Assembly (NCBI GenBank): GCA_964540905.1
Contig: CAZIOS010000001.1
Span: forward strand, 156,917 to 220,916
DNA from: VAYN01 sp964540905
GTDB taxonomy: Bacteria; Actinomycetota; Thermoleophilia; Solirubrobacterales; 70-9
DNA length: 64,000 bases
Direction: 5' to 3'
Under the pieces are notes generated by a model. That model made no database searches and was not told where the DNA came from. It worked only from the letters and a program-made list of their open reading frames with translations. Made by a program: the position numbers and the translations under genes. Below, in pieces: positions 57,170 through 64,000 of this stretch. Position 1 is the first letter of the stretch; every line of letters starts with the position of its first letter.

Positions 57170-59104
57170 CTAGAGCTCGATCGCCGAGCCGATCGTCACC
57201 GTGCGCTCGGCCGGCAGCTGGAAGTAGTCGACCGGGCTGGCGGCGTTGCGGGCCATCGCCACGAAGAGGTGCTTGCGCCAGCCGCGCATGCCGGGGGCGG
57301 CGCCCGGTTTGATCGTCACCTGGGAGAGGAAGTAGACGGCGCCCTCGACGTCGACCTCGCACTCCAGCCCCTTCTCCGCCGCCAGCGCCAGCAGCCGCGG
57401 CACGTCGGGCGAGTCCTGGAAGCCGTAGCGCGCGGTCAGGTGGCTGATGCCGTCGTCCTCGTAGCCGAGGTCGTCGACGACGAGCCGCTCGGCCTCCGCC
57501 ACGTAGGGCGCTTTGGTCGTCTCGATCGAGATGATCACCACCGCCTCGTGGACGACGCCGGTGTGCTCGGCCCCCGTGCGCAACGCCAGCGGCGTCGTTT
57601 CGCGACGGGCGTTGAGGTAGACGGCCGTGCCCGGCGTCCGCACCACCGGCGGCTCCATCGCCCGCAGCTCCTCGACGAAGCTGCGCAGAGAGCCCTCCTC
57701 CTCGACCCGAGCGCTGTTGACCCGATCCGCCCCGCGCCGCCAGGTGCTGAGCACGGCGAACATCGCGACCCCAACCGAGAGCGGGAACCAGCCGCCGTGC
57801 GCGGCCTTGGTCAGGTTGGCGCCGAGGAAGGCGAAGTCGACGGTGAAGAAGACGGCGGCACCGAGCGCGACCAGCCAGCCCGGTTTGCGCCAGAGCGTCC
57901 GCACCACGACCAGGAACAGCAGCGTGTCGACGGTGATCGTGCCGGTGACGGCGATGCCGTAGGCGGAGGCGAGCCGGGTCGAGGACTCGAAGCCGAGCAC
58001 CAGCGCCACCACGGCGATGAGCAGCACCCAGTTGACCGCCGGCACGTAGACCTGGCCGATCTCGCTGGCCGAGGTGTGGCGGATCGTCAGCCGCGGCAGG
58101 AAGCCGAGCTGGACCGCCTGGCGACTGACCGAGAAGGCGCCGGAGATCACCGCCTGCGAGGCGATCACGGTGGCGACGGTCGCCAGCACCACCATCGGCA
58201 CCCGGCCCCAGTGCGGGATCAGCAGCAGAAAGGGGTTGTCGATCGCGCTCGGGCTGGCGAGGACCAGCGAGCCCTGGCCCATGTAGTTGAGGGTCAGGGC
58301 CGGGAAGACGACGAGGAACCAGGCGCGGCTGATCGGCCGTCGCCCGAAGTGGCCCATGTCGGCGTAGAGCGCCTCGGCGCCGGTCAGGGTGAGGACGATC
58401 GCCCCCAGCGAGATGAAGGCGACGCCGAAGTGGTTGCCGAAGAACTGGACCCCGTAGCTGGGCGAGAGCGCCTTCAGGATCGCCGGGTGGGCGACGACGC
58501 GGCGCAGCCCGGCGGCGGCGAGGATCGCGAACCAGGCGAGCATCACCGGGCCGAAGACGCGGCCGACCGCGTGGGTGCCGAAGCGCTGGATCGCGAAGAG
58601 GCCGGCGAGGATGACGATCGTGATCGGGATCACCAGCGATTCCAGGCTCGGCGTCACCACCTTCACGCCTTCGACCGCCGAGAGCACCGAGATCGCCGGG
58701 GTGATGATCCCGTCGCCGTAGAAGAGGGCGACGCCGAAGAGGCCGAGCCCGATCAGCAGCGCCCGCACCCGCGGCCGCCGCAGCGGCGCGTCCTCGACCT
58801 TGGCGATCAGCGCCAGGATGCCGCCCTCGCCGTCGTTGTCGGCGCGCATGATCAGCAGCACGAACTCGATCGAGACGATCAGGGTGATCGACCAGAAGAC
58901 GAGCGAGATCACCCCGTAGACGTCGCTTTCGGTCGGCTTCACCGCCTGGTGGTCGGCGGAGAAGACGGTCTGCAGCGCGTAGAGGGGGCTGGTGCCGATG
59001 TCGCCGAAGACGACGCCGAGGGCGCCGAGGGCGAGCGCCGCCAGGCCGAGCTGGCGACGGGAGGGCCGGGAGGCCGGCGTGGAGGAGGGCGCGGCCGGAG
59101 CCAT
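57170..59104 (-). CDS. kup: Kup family potassium uptake transporter
   Basis: Encodes 644 residues, normal for the family. Kup signatures are clear: GALGVVFGDIGTSPLYALQT near residue 28, LIMRADNDGEGGILALIA, FGVALFYGDGIITPAISVLS AVEG, and FFGNHFGVAFISLGAIVLTL. About twelve membrane helices are followed by a cytoplasmic C-terminal domain ending PAERTVTIGSAIEL. Kup proteins import K+ with H+. It lies 36 bases downstream of a diguanylate cyclase gene on the same strand, so cyclic dinucleotide signalling and K+ uptake may be linked here. Confidence 0.92.
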   Translation of the reverse strand: MAPAAPSSTPASRPSRRQLGLAALALGALGVVFGDIGTSPLYALQTVFSADHQAVKPTESDVYGVISLVFWSITLIVSIEFVLLIMRADNDGEGGILALIAKVEDAPLRRPRVRALLIGLGLFGVALFYGDGIITPAISVLSAVEGVKVVTPSLESLVIPITIVILAGLFAIQRFGTHAVGRVFGPVMLAWFAILAAAGLRRVVAHPAILKALSPSYGVQFFGNHFGVAFISLGAIVLTLTGAEALYADMGHFGRRPISRAWFLVVFPALTLNYMGQGSLVLASPSAIDNPFLLLIPHWGRVPMVVLATVATVIASQAVISGAFSVSRQAVQLGFLPRLTIRHTSASEIGQVYVPAVNWVLLIAVVALVLGFESSTRLASAYGIAVTGTITVDTLLFLVVVRTLWRKPGWLVALGAAVFFTVDFAFLGANLTKAAHGGWFPLSVGVAMFAVLSTWRRGADRVNSARVEEEGSLRSFVEELRAMEPPVVRTPGTAVYLNARRETTPLALRTGAEHTGVVHEAVVIISIETTKAPYVAEAERLVVDDLGYEDDGISHLTARYGFQDSPDVPRLLALAAEKGLECEVDVEGAVYFLSQVTIKPGAAPGMRGWRKHLFVAMARNAASPVDYFQLPAERTVTIGSAIEL

Positions 59105-59140
59105 CGGGGCGCCATTCTCACAGCCGCGACGGCGCGCGAG

Positions 59141-60226
59141 TCAGCTGCGCTGCCAGGCCAGCGGCCGCTCCAGCCGAGCGGCCTCGCGCTTGAGCTGCAG
59201 CATGCTCTCGTCGGCGGAGTGCATCAGGGTCTCGAAGTCCTCGCCGTCCTCGGGGAAGACGGCCCAGCCGATCGAGGCGCTGGGAGTGGGGGCACGCGAG
59301 CCCGGATCGTGGACGCCGACCGCGGTGCGGATCGCTTCGGCCATCCGCCGCACGCCCTCGCCGTGGGCGCCGGGGGCGATCACCGCGAACTCGTCGCCGC
59401 CGATCCGGGCCAGGGTGTCGGTCGAGCGCAGGATCGAGCCGACCCGGGTGGCGGCCTGGCAGAGGACGGCGTCGCCGATCTGGTGGCCGTGGTGGTCGTT
59501 GACGCCCTTGAAGTCGTCGAGGTCGAGGATCATCAGCGCCAGCGGGCTGCGGTCGGCGTCGCGGCGCCCGCCGCGCGGCCCTGCCCGGGCGTCGAGCTCA
59601 CGGTGCAGGATCGCGTCGAAGGCGCGGCGGTTGGCGACCCCGGTCAGGGCGTCGCGGTTGGCGATCTCGCGCTGGCGCGCCTCGGCCTCGACCAGGCGCT
59701 GTTTCAGCCCCACCATCACCCAGGTCGCGGCGAGGAAGGCGGCGGCGAGGGCAAGGTAGCGCGAGGGGTAGGCGTTGGCGGTCGCGTGCGGGTCGTAGAG
59801 CAGCGGCGCCCCGGCGGCGAGGATCAGCTCGACCGCGAGCGGCCAGGCCCAGCGCGGCGGGAAGAAGAAGGCGGCGTAGAGCAGCGAGCAGACCAGGAAC
59901 GGCTCGACGTAGCTGAGCGAGCCGCCGGTCAAGTACATCGCCAGCGCCACCACCGGGATCGTCACCACCATGCCGATCGCCAGCGCGTTCATCGAGGCGT
60001 CCTGCCAGGGGATCAGGCCGGTGACGCTGGCGACTCCATAGGCAAGCACGAGGACGCCGAGGGCGAGGCACCAGCCGATGCCGACGTGGGAGGCGCCGGG
60101 GAGAAAGGTGGCGCCGGCGGTGGCCAGGGCGGCGACGATCCACATCCAGCCGGAGATCCGGCCCATCCGCGCCTGCTCGCCAGAGCCATCGGCGAAGACG
60201 CCGATCGACCGCGAGCTGTTGGGCAT
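59141..60226 (-). CDS. Membrane-bound GGDEF diguanylate cyclase
   Basis: Encodes 361 residues from ATG 60226; GTG 60238 and a longer frame to 60310 are alternatives. Six or so membrane helices occupy about 20-180. The GGDEF domain follows: RDALTGVANRRAFDAILHRE, LDLDDFKGVNDHHGHQIGDA, and intact GGDEF within LARIGGDEFAVIAP, with an RxxD inhibitory site (RSTD) five residues before it. It should make c-di-GMP with feedback inhibition. It probably shares a transcript with kup. Confidence 0.9.
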   Translation of the reverse strand: MPNSSRSIGVFADGSGEQARMGRISGWMWIVAALATAGATFLPGASHVGIGWCLALGVLVLAYGVASVTGLIPWQDASMNALAIGMVVTIPVVALAMYLTGGSLSYVEPFLVCSLLYAAFFFPPRWAWPLAVELILAAGAPLLYDPHATANAYPSRYLALAAAFLAATWVMVGLKQRLVEAEARQREIANRDALTGVANRRAFDAILHRELDARAGPRGGRRDADRSPLALMILDLDDFKGVNDHHGHQIGDAVLCQAATRVGSILRSTDTLARIGGDEFAVIAPGAHGEGVRRMAEAIRTAVGVHDPGSRAPTPSASIGWAVFPEDGEDFETLMHSADESMLQLKREAARLERPLAWQRS

Positions 60227-60343
60227 ATGGGTGGACACGCTGATCGTTAGATCGGCGCCCGCGGCGAAGTTGTTAAGCGCTTGAAACCTCGCTGGCCAAA
60301 CGAGGACCACTCCTGGGCGGCTCTGCTACTCAGTAGTGGGCGT

Positions 60344-61879
60344 TCAGCCGGCCTCGGAGTAGGCTGGCTCGCGCTCGGGGGGAGCCGGCTCGGGCGCGGC
60401 CTGGGGCGCGCCCGCCGGCGCCGGGTCGCGCAGGACCAGCACCGCGATCGCCACCGCGACGGCGGCGAGCCCGGCCCCGATCAGGTAGGCGAGGTGGTAG
60501 CCCGAGGTCAGGGCCGAGAGCCGGCCGGCGCCGCCGTCGAGCAGGTGCTGGGTGCGCTCGCTGGAGAGCGTCGCCAGCAGCGCCAGCCCGATCGCGCCCC
60601 CGACCTGCATGCTGGTGTTGACCAGGCCCGAGGCGAGGCCGGAGTCGCTCGGGGTGGCGCCCGACATCGCCAGCGTCATGATCGCCGGGAAGGAGGAGCC
60701 CATGCCGACGGCGATCAGCAGGAAGGGCGGCAGCAGGTCGGTCAGGTAGCTGCCGTTGACCGGGGTGCGGGCGAAGAGCAGCAGCGCCAGGACGGTCATG
60801 CAGACGCCGGGGATCAGCGTCCGCCTCGGGCCGAAGCGCATGATCAGCTTTTCCGAGAAGCCGAGCGAGAGCGTCCCCATCACCAGCGTCGTCGGCAGGA
60901 AGGCGAGGCCGACCTCGAGCGCGTCGTAGTGGAGCACCCGCTGCAGGTAGAGGGCGCCGAGGAAGAACATCCCGAACATGCCGGCGACCAGCAGCGCCTG
61001 CAGCACGTTGGCGCCGGCGACGTTGCGGGAGCGGAACAGCCGCAGCGGCATCAGCGGGTTGGCGATCCGGGTCTGGCGGACGATGAAGGCGACGAGCAGG
61101 ATCGCCGAGACGGCGCTGAGCCCGAGCGTGCGGGGGTCGACCCAGCCCCAGTCGACGATCCGCAGGATCGTGAAGACGCCGAGCATCAGCGAGCCCGTGA
61201 TCAGGGCGGCGCCGGGGAAGTCGGCGCCGTGGTGCAGGCCCAGCCCCTCGCGGTCCTCGACCAGCCGCAGCGCCAGGAAGGCGGTGAGGATCCCGATCGG
61301 CAGGTTGATCAGGAAGATCCAGTGCCAGCTGACCGCCTGGGTGAGGACGCCGCCGAGCAGCAGCCCGATCGAGCCGCCGGCGGAGGCGACGAAGCCGTAG
61401 ACGCCGATCGCTTTCGCCTGGTGGGCCGGCTCCGGGAACATCGTCACGATCATCCCCAGGATCACCGCCGAGGCCATGGCGCCGCCGATGCCCTGGACGA
61501 AGCGGGCGCCGACCAGCATCCCCTGGCTCTGCGAGGCGGCGCAGAGCAGCGAGGCGGTGGTGAAGATCGCCAGGCCAAGCAGGAAGATCCGCCGCTGGCC
61601 GAGCAGGTCGCCGATCCGCCCCGCCAGCAGCAGCAGGCCGCCGAAGGGGATCATGTAGGCGTTGACGACCCAGGCCAGGTTGCTCTGGGAGAAGCCGAGG
61701 TCGTCCTGGATCGTCGGCAGGGCGACGTTGACGATCGTCGCGTCGAGGACGATCATCAGCATCCCCGCGCAGAGGACGTAGAGGGCCAGCCAGCGGGTGC
61801 GGTCGTCGTGTTGCTCGGAGGCGATCATGTGCTCGAAGTGGCGGACGGGCGAGGGTACTGGGTCGGGCATCTCGGCCAT
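60344..61879 (-). CDS. DHA2-type MFS multidrug exporter
   Basis: Encodes 511 residues from ATG 61879, which has AGGGAG at good spacing; an upstream start at 61897 would overlap the operator. It has fourteen membrane helices. MFS signatures include motif D1 LDATIVNVALPTIQDDLGFS, motif A AGRIGDLLGQRRIFLLGL, and motif C GGSIGLLLGGVLTQAVSWHW in helix 5, diagnostic of drug:H+ antiporters. Divergent from the quinone oxidoreductase gene across a large inverted repeat, which is likely its operator. Confidence 0.92.
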   Translation of the reverse strand: MAEMPDPVPSPVRHFEHMIASEQHDDRTRWLALYVLCAGMLMIVLDATIVNVALPTIQDDLGFSQSNLAWVVNAYMIPFGGLLLLAGRIGDLLGQRRIFLLGLAIFTTASLLCAASQSQGMLVGARFVQGIGGAMASAVILGMIVTMFPEPAHQAKAIGVYGFVASAGGSIGLLLGGVLTQAVSWHWIFLINLPIGILTAFLALRLVEDREGLGLHHGADFPGAALITGSLMLGVFTILRIVDWGWVDPRTLGLSAVSAILLVAFIVRQTRIANPLMPLRLFRSRNVAGANVLQALLVAGMFGMFFLGALYLQRVLHYDALEVGLAFLPTTLVMGTLSLGFSEKLIMRFGPRRTLIPGVCMTVLALLLFARTPVNGSYLTDLLPPFLLIAVGMGSSFPAIMTLAMSGATPSDSGLASGLVNTSMQVGGAIGLALLATLSSERTQHLLDGGAGRLSALTSGYHLAYLIGAGLAAVAVAIAVLVLRDPAPAGAPQAAPEPAPPEREPAYSEAG

Positions 61880-61890
61880 CGATCGCTCCC

Positions 61891-61928
61891 TGAACACTTG
61901 CTGGGGTCATAGCCACAGCAAGTGTTCA
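61891..61928. promoter_or_regulatory. 38-bp inverted repeat, operator of the MFS exporter gene
   Basis: TGAACACTTGCTG, 12-base spacer, CAGCAAGTGTTCA has perfect 13-base arms. It begins 12 bases upstream of the MFS ATG, between it and the divergent oxidoreductase gene. The size fits a TetR-family dimer or pair of dimers controlling an efflux gene. A TetR gene lies 1.4 kb away at 63289-63891 and is one candidate. Confidence 0.7.
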
Positions 61929-62001
61929 ACGTGGCGGATCGCAGCGGGCCTATGATCGGCGCGATGGTCGCGATCCGCATCCAGGCGCAGGGAGGAAGCT
62001 G

Positions 62002-62940
62002 ATGCGGGCCGTCGTCCAGCACTCCTTCGGCGGCCCCGAGGTGCTGGCGCTGGAGGAGGTGGCGGCGCCGGCGCCGATCCCGACCGAGGTCCAGGTCCGG
62101 GTCCACGCCGCCGGGGTCAACCCGGTTGACTTCAAGACCCGCGCCGGCCAGGGCATGGCGGCGGTGTTGGGCGAGCCGCCGCTGCGGATCGGCTGGGACG
62201 TCTCCGGCGTCGTCACCGCGCTCGGCCGCGGCGTCACCCGCTTCCGGGTCGGCGACGAGGTCTTCGGGATGCCCTGGTTCCCGCGCCAGGCCGGCGCCTA
62301 CGCCGAGTACGTGACCGCCCCCTCGCGCCACTTCGCCGCCAAGCCGCACGCGCTCTCCCACACCGAGGCGGCGGCGCTGCCGCTGGCCGGGCTGACCGCC
62401 TGGCAGATCGTCGTCGACACGATCCAGCTGCAGGAGGGCGACGACCTGCTGGTCCACGGCGGCGCCGGCGGGGTCGGCCACCTCGCCGTGCAGATCGCCC
62501 GCGCCCGCGGCGCCAACGTCGTCGCCACCGCCCGCGCCGAGCAGGCCGGGTTCCTCGCCGGGCTCGGGGTGCAGCGGACGATCGACTACCGCGAGGAGCG
62601 CTTCGAGGAGCTCGTCTCCGACCTCGACGCGGCGATCGACTTCGCCGGCGCCGTCGGCGAGCGCACGCTGCCGGTGCTGCGCCCCGGCGGCATCCTCGTC
62701 TCCGTCCCCAGCGGCGTCCCAGACGAGCTGACGGCGGCGGCGAAGCGCGCCAACCGGCGCGCCTCCGGCTTCCTCGTCGAGCCCGACCCGGTCGGCCTCG
62801 CCGGCCTCTCCCACCTGGTCGAGGCGGGCCAGCTCGAGGTCCACGTCGAGCGGGTCTTCGAGCTCGAGGACGTCGCCGCCGCGCACCGCTGCGCCGAAGC
62901 GCACCACGGCGGCGGCAAGATCGTCCTCCGAATCGGGTAA
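62002..62940 (+). CDS. Zinc-independent NADPH:quinone oxidoreductase (MDR family)
   Basis: Encodes 312 residues. MDR features: FGGPEVLALEEV at the N-terminus, HAAGVNPVDFKTRAGQG, GWDVSGVV in place of the zinc-site loop, and the NADPH motif LLVHGGAGGVGHLAVQIARA. The catalytic zinc cysteines and histidines of alcohol dehydrogenases are lacking, so it should reduce quinones or enones. Divergent from the MFS exporter, suggesting a shared detoxification response. Confidence 0.88.
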   Translation: MRAVVQHSFGGPEVLALEEVAAPAPIPTEVQVRVHAAGVNPVDFKTRAGQGMAAVLGEPPLRIGWDVSGVVTALGRGVTRFRVGDEVFGMPWFPRQAGAYAEYVTAPSRHFAAKPHALSHTEAAALPLAGLTAWQIVVDTIQLQEGDDLLVHGGAGGVGHLAVQIARARGANVVATARAEQAGFLAGLGVQRTIDYREERFEELVSDLDAAIDFAGAVGERTLPVLRPGGILVSVPSGVPDELTAAAKRANRRASGFLVEPDPVGLAGLSHLVEAGQLEVHVERVFELEDVAAAHRCAEAHHGGGKIVLRIG

Positions 62941-62944
62941 GTCG

Positions 62945-62985
62945 GCGCGCCCGGGCCCAGCCCCCCCGGAATGGCCCGGGCGCGC
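62945..62985 (+). terminator. 13-bp GC-rich hairpin after the quinone oxidoreductase gene
   Basis: GCGCGCCCGGGCC, 15-base loop, GGCCCGGGCGCGC is a perfect 13-bp stem starting five bases after the stop. No T-run follows. Position and strength fit a terminator. Confidence 0.65.
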
Positions 62986-63024
62986 GGGAGACGCCATGCG
63001 ACTGCCGACGACGCAAGCGATCTC

Positions 63025-63043
63025 CATACGAACGTATGTTCGT
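63025..63043. promoter_or_regulatory. Overlapping palindromes with CATACGA half sites
   Basis: CATACG-AA-CGTATG (63025-63038) and ACGAAC-GTAT-GTTCGT (63028-63043) overlap. The CATACGA half site is shared with the 24-base palindrome at 24517-24540. It lies between two genes that converge on it, so which promoter it would serve is unclear. Confidence 0.4.
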
Positions 63044-63060
63044 GCATCGATCGGACGAAG

Positions 63061-63270
63061 TCAAGCCGCATCTTCGAGACGGTCGAGCACGCTGAGCACA
63101 GTTTGGGTATTTGCCCGCGTCTGGGCGGTGTTTCCATCTCGGTGCTTGAACTCCGCCTCCGCCTCCCTATCCCGCTGACGGAGATAGGCCATGGTCTCGG
63201 CGTGCTCCTCGCGGGTTTCCTCGCGCTGAGCCCTGATCAGTTCCAGCAGGCTGTCGCGGCGGCCAAGCAT
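63061..63270 (-). CDS. Small coiled-coil hypothetical protein
   Basis: Encodes 69 residues: MLGRRDSLLELIRAQREETR followed by EEHAETMAYLRQRDREAEAE and a Leu-rich end. It is highly charged and helical throughout. The frame is clean and 18 bases after the TetR gene on the same strand, so it may be co-expressed. It has no known family, and at this size it could be a chance open frame. Confidence 0.45.
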   Translation of the reverse strand: MLGRRDSLLELIRAQREETREEHAETMAYLRQRDREAEAEFKHRDGNTAQTRANTQTVLSVLDRLEDAA

Positions 63271-63288
63271 GGAACTTATTGTCTCAGG

Positions 63289-63891
63289 TCAAGTCGCACG
63301 CGCCAGCGCCACCAGCTCGTCCTCCAGTTCGGGGAGGCGGGCGGCTTCGCCGGCCATCACGCGCCTGCCGATCAGGGCGGCGATACCGGCGACCAGGATC
63401 CAGTCGGCGTGAGCAGGGCCCGAGGGCGCGGCGTCCGGATCGCGGGCGGCGCGCAAACGCGCGGCGAAGGCGCCGATAGCGGCGTCGCTGCGCTCGGCGC
63501 CGGCCGGCCCCAGCGCCAGGATCTCCACCGTCAGCAGCCGCGCCGTCGGCGGGTCGGCGGCGAGCAGGGCGAGGACGGTGTGGATCGCCGCCCGCACCTT
63601 CGCCTCCCCCTCCCCCGCGCAGGCGGCGTCAACCTCCTCCAGCAGCCGCCCCGCCAGCTCCCGGTGCGCCTCCAGCACGCACTCGCACTTGCCGGCGAAA
63701 AGCTTGTAGAAGGTGGCGGTGGAGACGCCAGCGAGGTGCGCCAGCTCGGCGACGGAGGTCTCCGCGTAGCCCCGCTCGGCACACGCCTCGGCCGCCGCGG
63801 CGACCAGCCGTTCACGCTGGTTGTGGGCGACCTCGGCCGGGGGGATCCCGTGCGCGCCAGGCGGCAACTGCCGAGCGTCGTTCCTCTCCAT
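63289..63891 (-). CDS. TetR-family transcriptional regulator
   Basis: Encodes 200 residues. The N-terminal helix-turn-helix is RERLVAAAAEACAERGYAET, SVAELAHLAGVSTATFYKLF and AGKCECVLEAH, the standard TetR signature. The C-terminal helical domain would bind a ligand. It is near a quinone oxidoreductase and an MFS exporter with a large inverted repeat, so it may regulate them, though it is not directly adjacent. No clear operator was seen at its own promoter. Confidence 0.88.
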   Translation of the reverse strand: MERNDARQLPPGAHGIPPAEVAHNQRERLVAAAAEACAERGYAETSVAELAHLAGVSTATFYKLFAGKCECVLEAHRELAGRLLEEVDAACAGEGEAKVRAAIHTVLALLAADPPTARLLTVEILALGPAGAERSDAAIGAFAARLRAARDPDAAPSGPAHADWILVAGIAALIGRRVMAGEAARLPELEDELVALARAT

Positions 63892-64000
63892 TTCCCCGAC
63901 GTTACCGACAGTACCTACTGCCCCTGCGCCGTGACCGATACCGCCCCGACCGCTTCCCCCGCCGCGAACACCGCTTTGCCCTGAGCGAAGAGCTGGTTCA
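63892..64000. other. Right edge of the window
   Basis: About 110 bases upstream of the TetR gene. A plus-strand frame ending at the edge reads RDRYRPDRFPRREHRFALSE and may be the beginning of a divergent gene cut by the window. It has no ATG or GTG start in frame and cannot be called. Confidence 0.25.

Noticed and set aside
57269..60250. Plus-strand frame of 993 codons opposite kup and the diguanylate cyclase
   Set aside because: Its composition is dominated by Arg, Asp, Gly and His as expected for antisense of GC-rich genes; the minus-strand genes are clearly real.
60281..61912. Plus-strand frame opposite the MFS exporter
   Set aside because: Antisense shadow of the exporter gene, with no recognisable protein.
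1..64000. CRISPR array, complete insertion sequence or prophage genes
   Set aside because: No regularly spaced repeats, transposase, integrase, capsid or terminase genes were seen on either strand.

Overview
The window is high-GC DNA (roughly 65-70 % by eye) with dense short-spaced operons and frequent GTG starts. Secreted proteins with short collagen-like Gly-X-Y stretches, NHL-repeat surface proteins, DUF2510 and DUF3556 proteins point to an actinobacterium, most likely class Thermoleophilia (Solirubrobacterales-like). That placement is inferred from gene content, not from a marker gene. There is no rRNA gene, complete tRNA gene or CRISPR array here.

Bases 1-19,462 are a composite defence island. 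From the left it holds a CBASS operon (TIR-SAVED effector, CD-NTase and the start of a third gene), two unknown genes, a Schlafen/AlbA_2-domain gene, a PD-(D/E)xK-type nuclease gene, a PaeR7I-like restriction-modification operon with a third gene, a SIR2-STAND gene coupled to an ImmA/IrrE-type metalloprotease gene, a membrane protein, a patch of gene fragments and a GGDEF-EAL gene. Four direct repeats of the 3' half of a tRNA-Ala (anticodon CGC), at about 6.8, 10.6, 17.1 and 19.4 kb, punctuate it. The first three sit at the end of a conserved 160-190 bp module that opens with a GGGCACT(C)/(G)AGTGCCC hairpin. I read this as serial integration of related cassettes at a tRNA-Ala 3' end. No integrase gene is visible in the window.

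Bases 19.5-38.7 kb look like ordinary chromosome: membrane proteins, a UbiE-like methyltransferase, an amidohydrolase-cysteine dioxygenase operon, an ICMT-family protein, two VapBC-type toxin-antitoxin pairs, a Tat-exported amine oxidase, a divergent GlxA-type regulator and metallo-beta-lactamase-fold pair, a DedA protein, a DUF2855 protein, a DUF3556-FAD oxidoreductase pair and an NlpC/P60-like hydrolase.

Bases 38.7-49.4 kb encode almost only exported proteins on the minus strand, including 919- and 1160-residue surface proteins, and end in a recent partial duplication of a secreted-protein gene. Bases 49.4-64 kb hold a double-TetR regulator, a prephenate-dehydratase-like protein, an amidase-LapA pair, a cupin, two alpha/beta hydrolases, a second collagen-like protein, a BtuF-like binding protein, a Kup potassium transporter with a diguanylate cyclase, a DHA2-type MFS exporter divergent from a quinone oxidoreductase across a large inverted repeat, and a TetR regulator.
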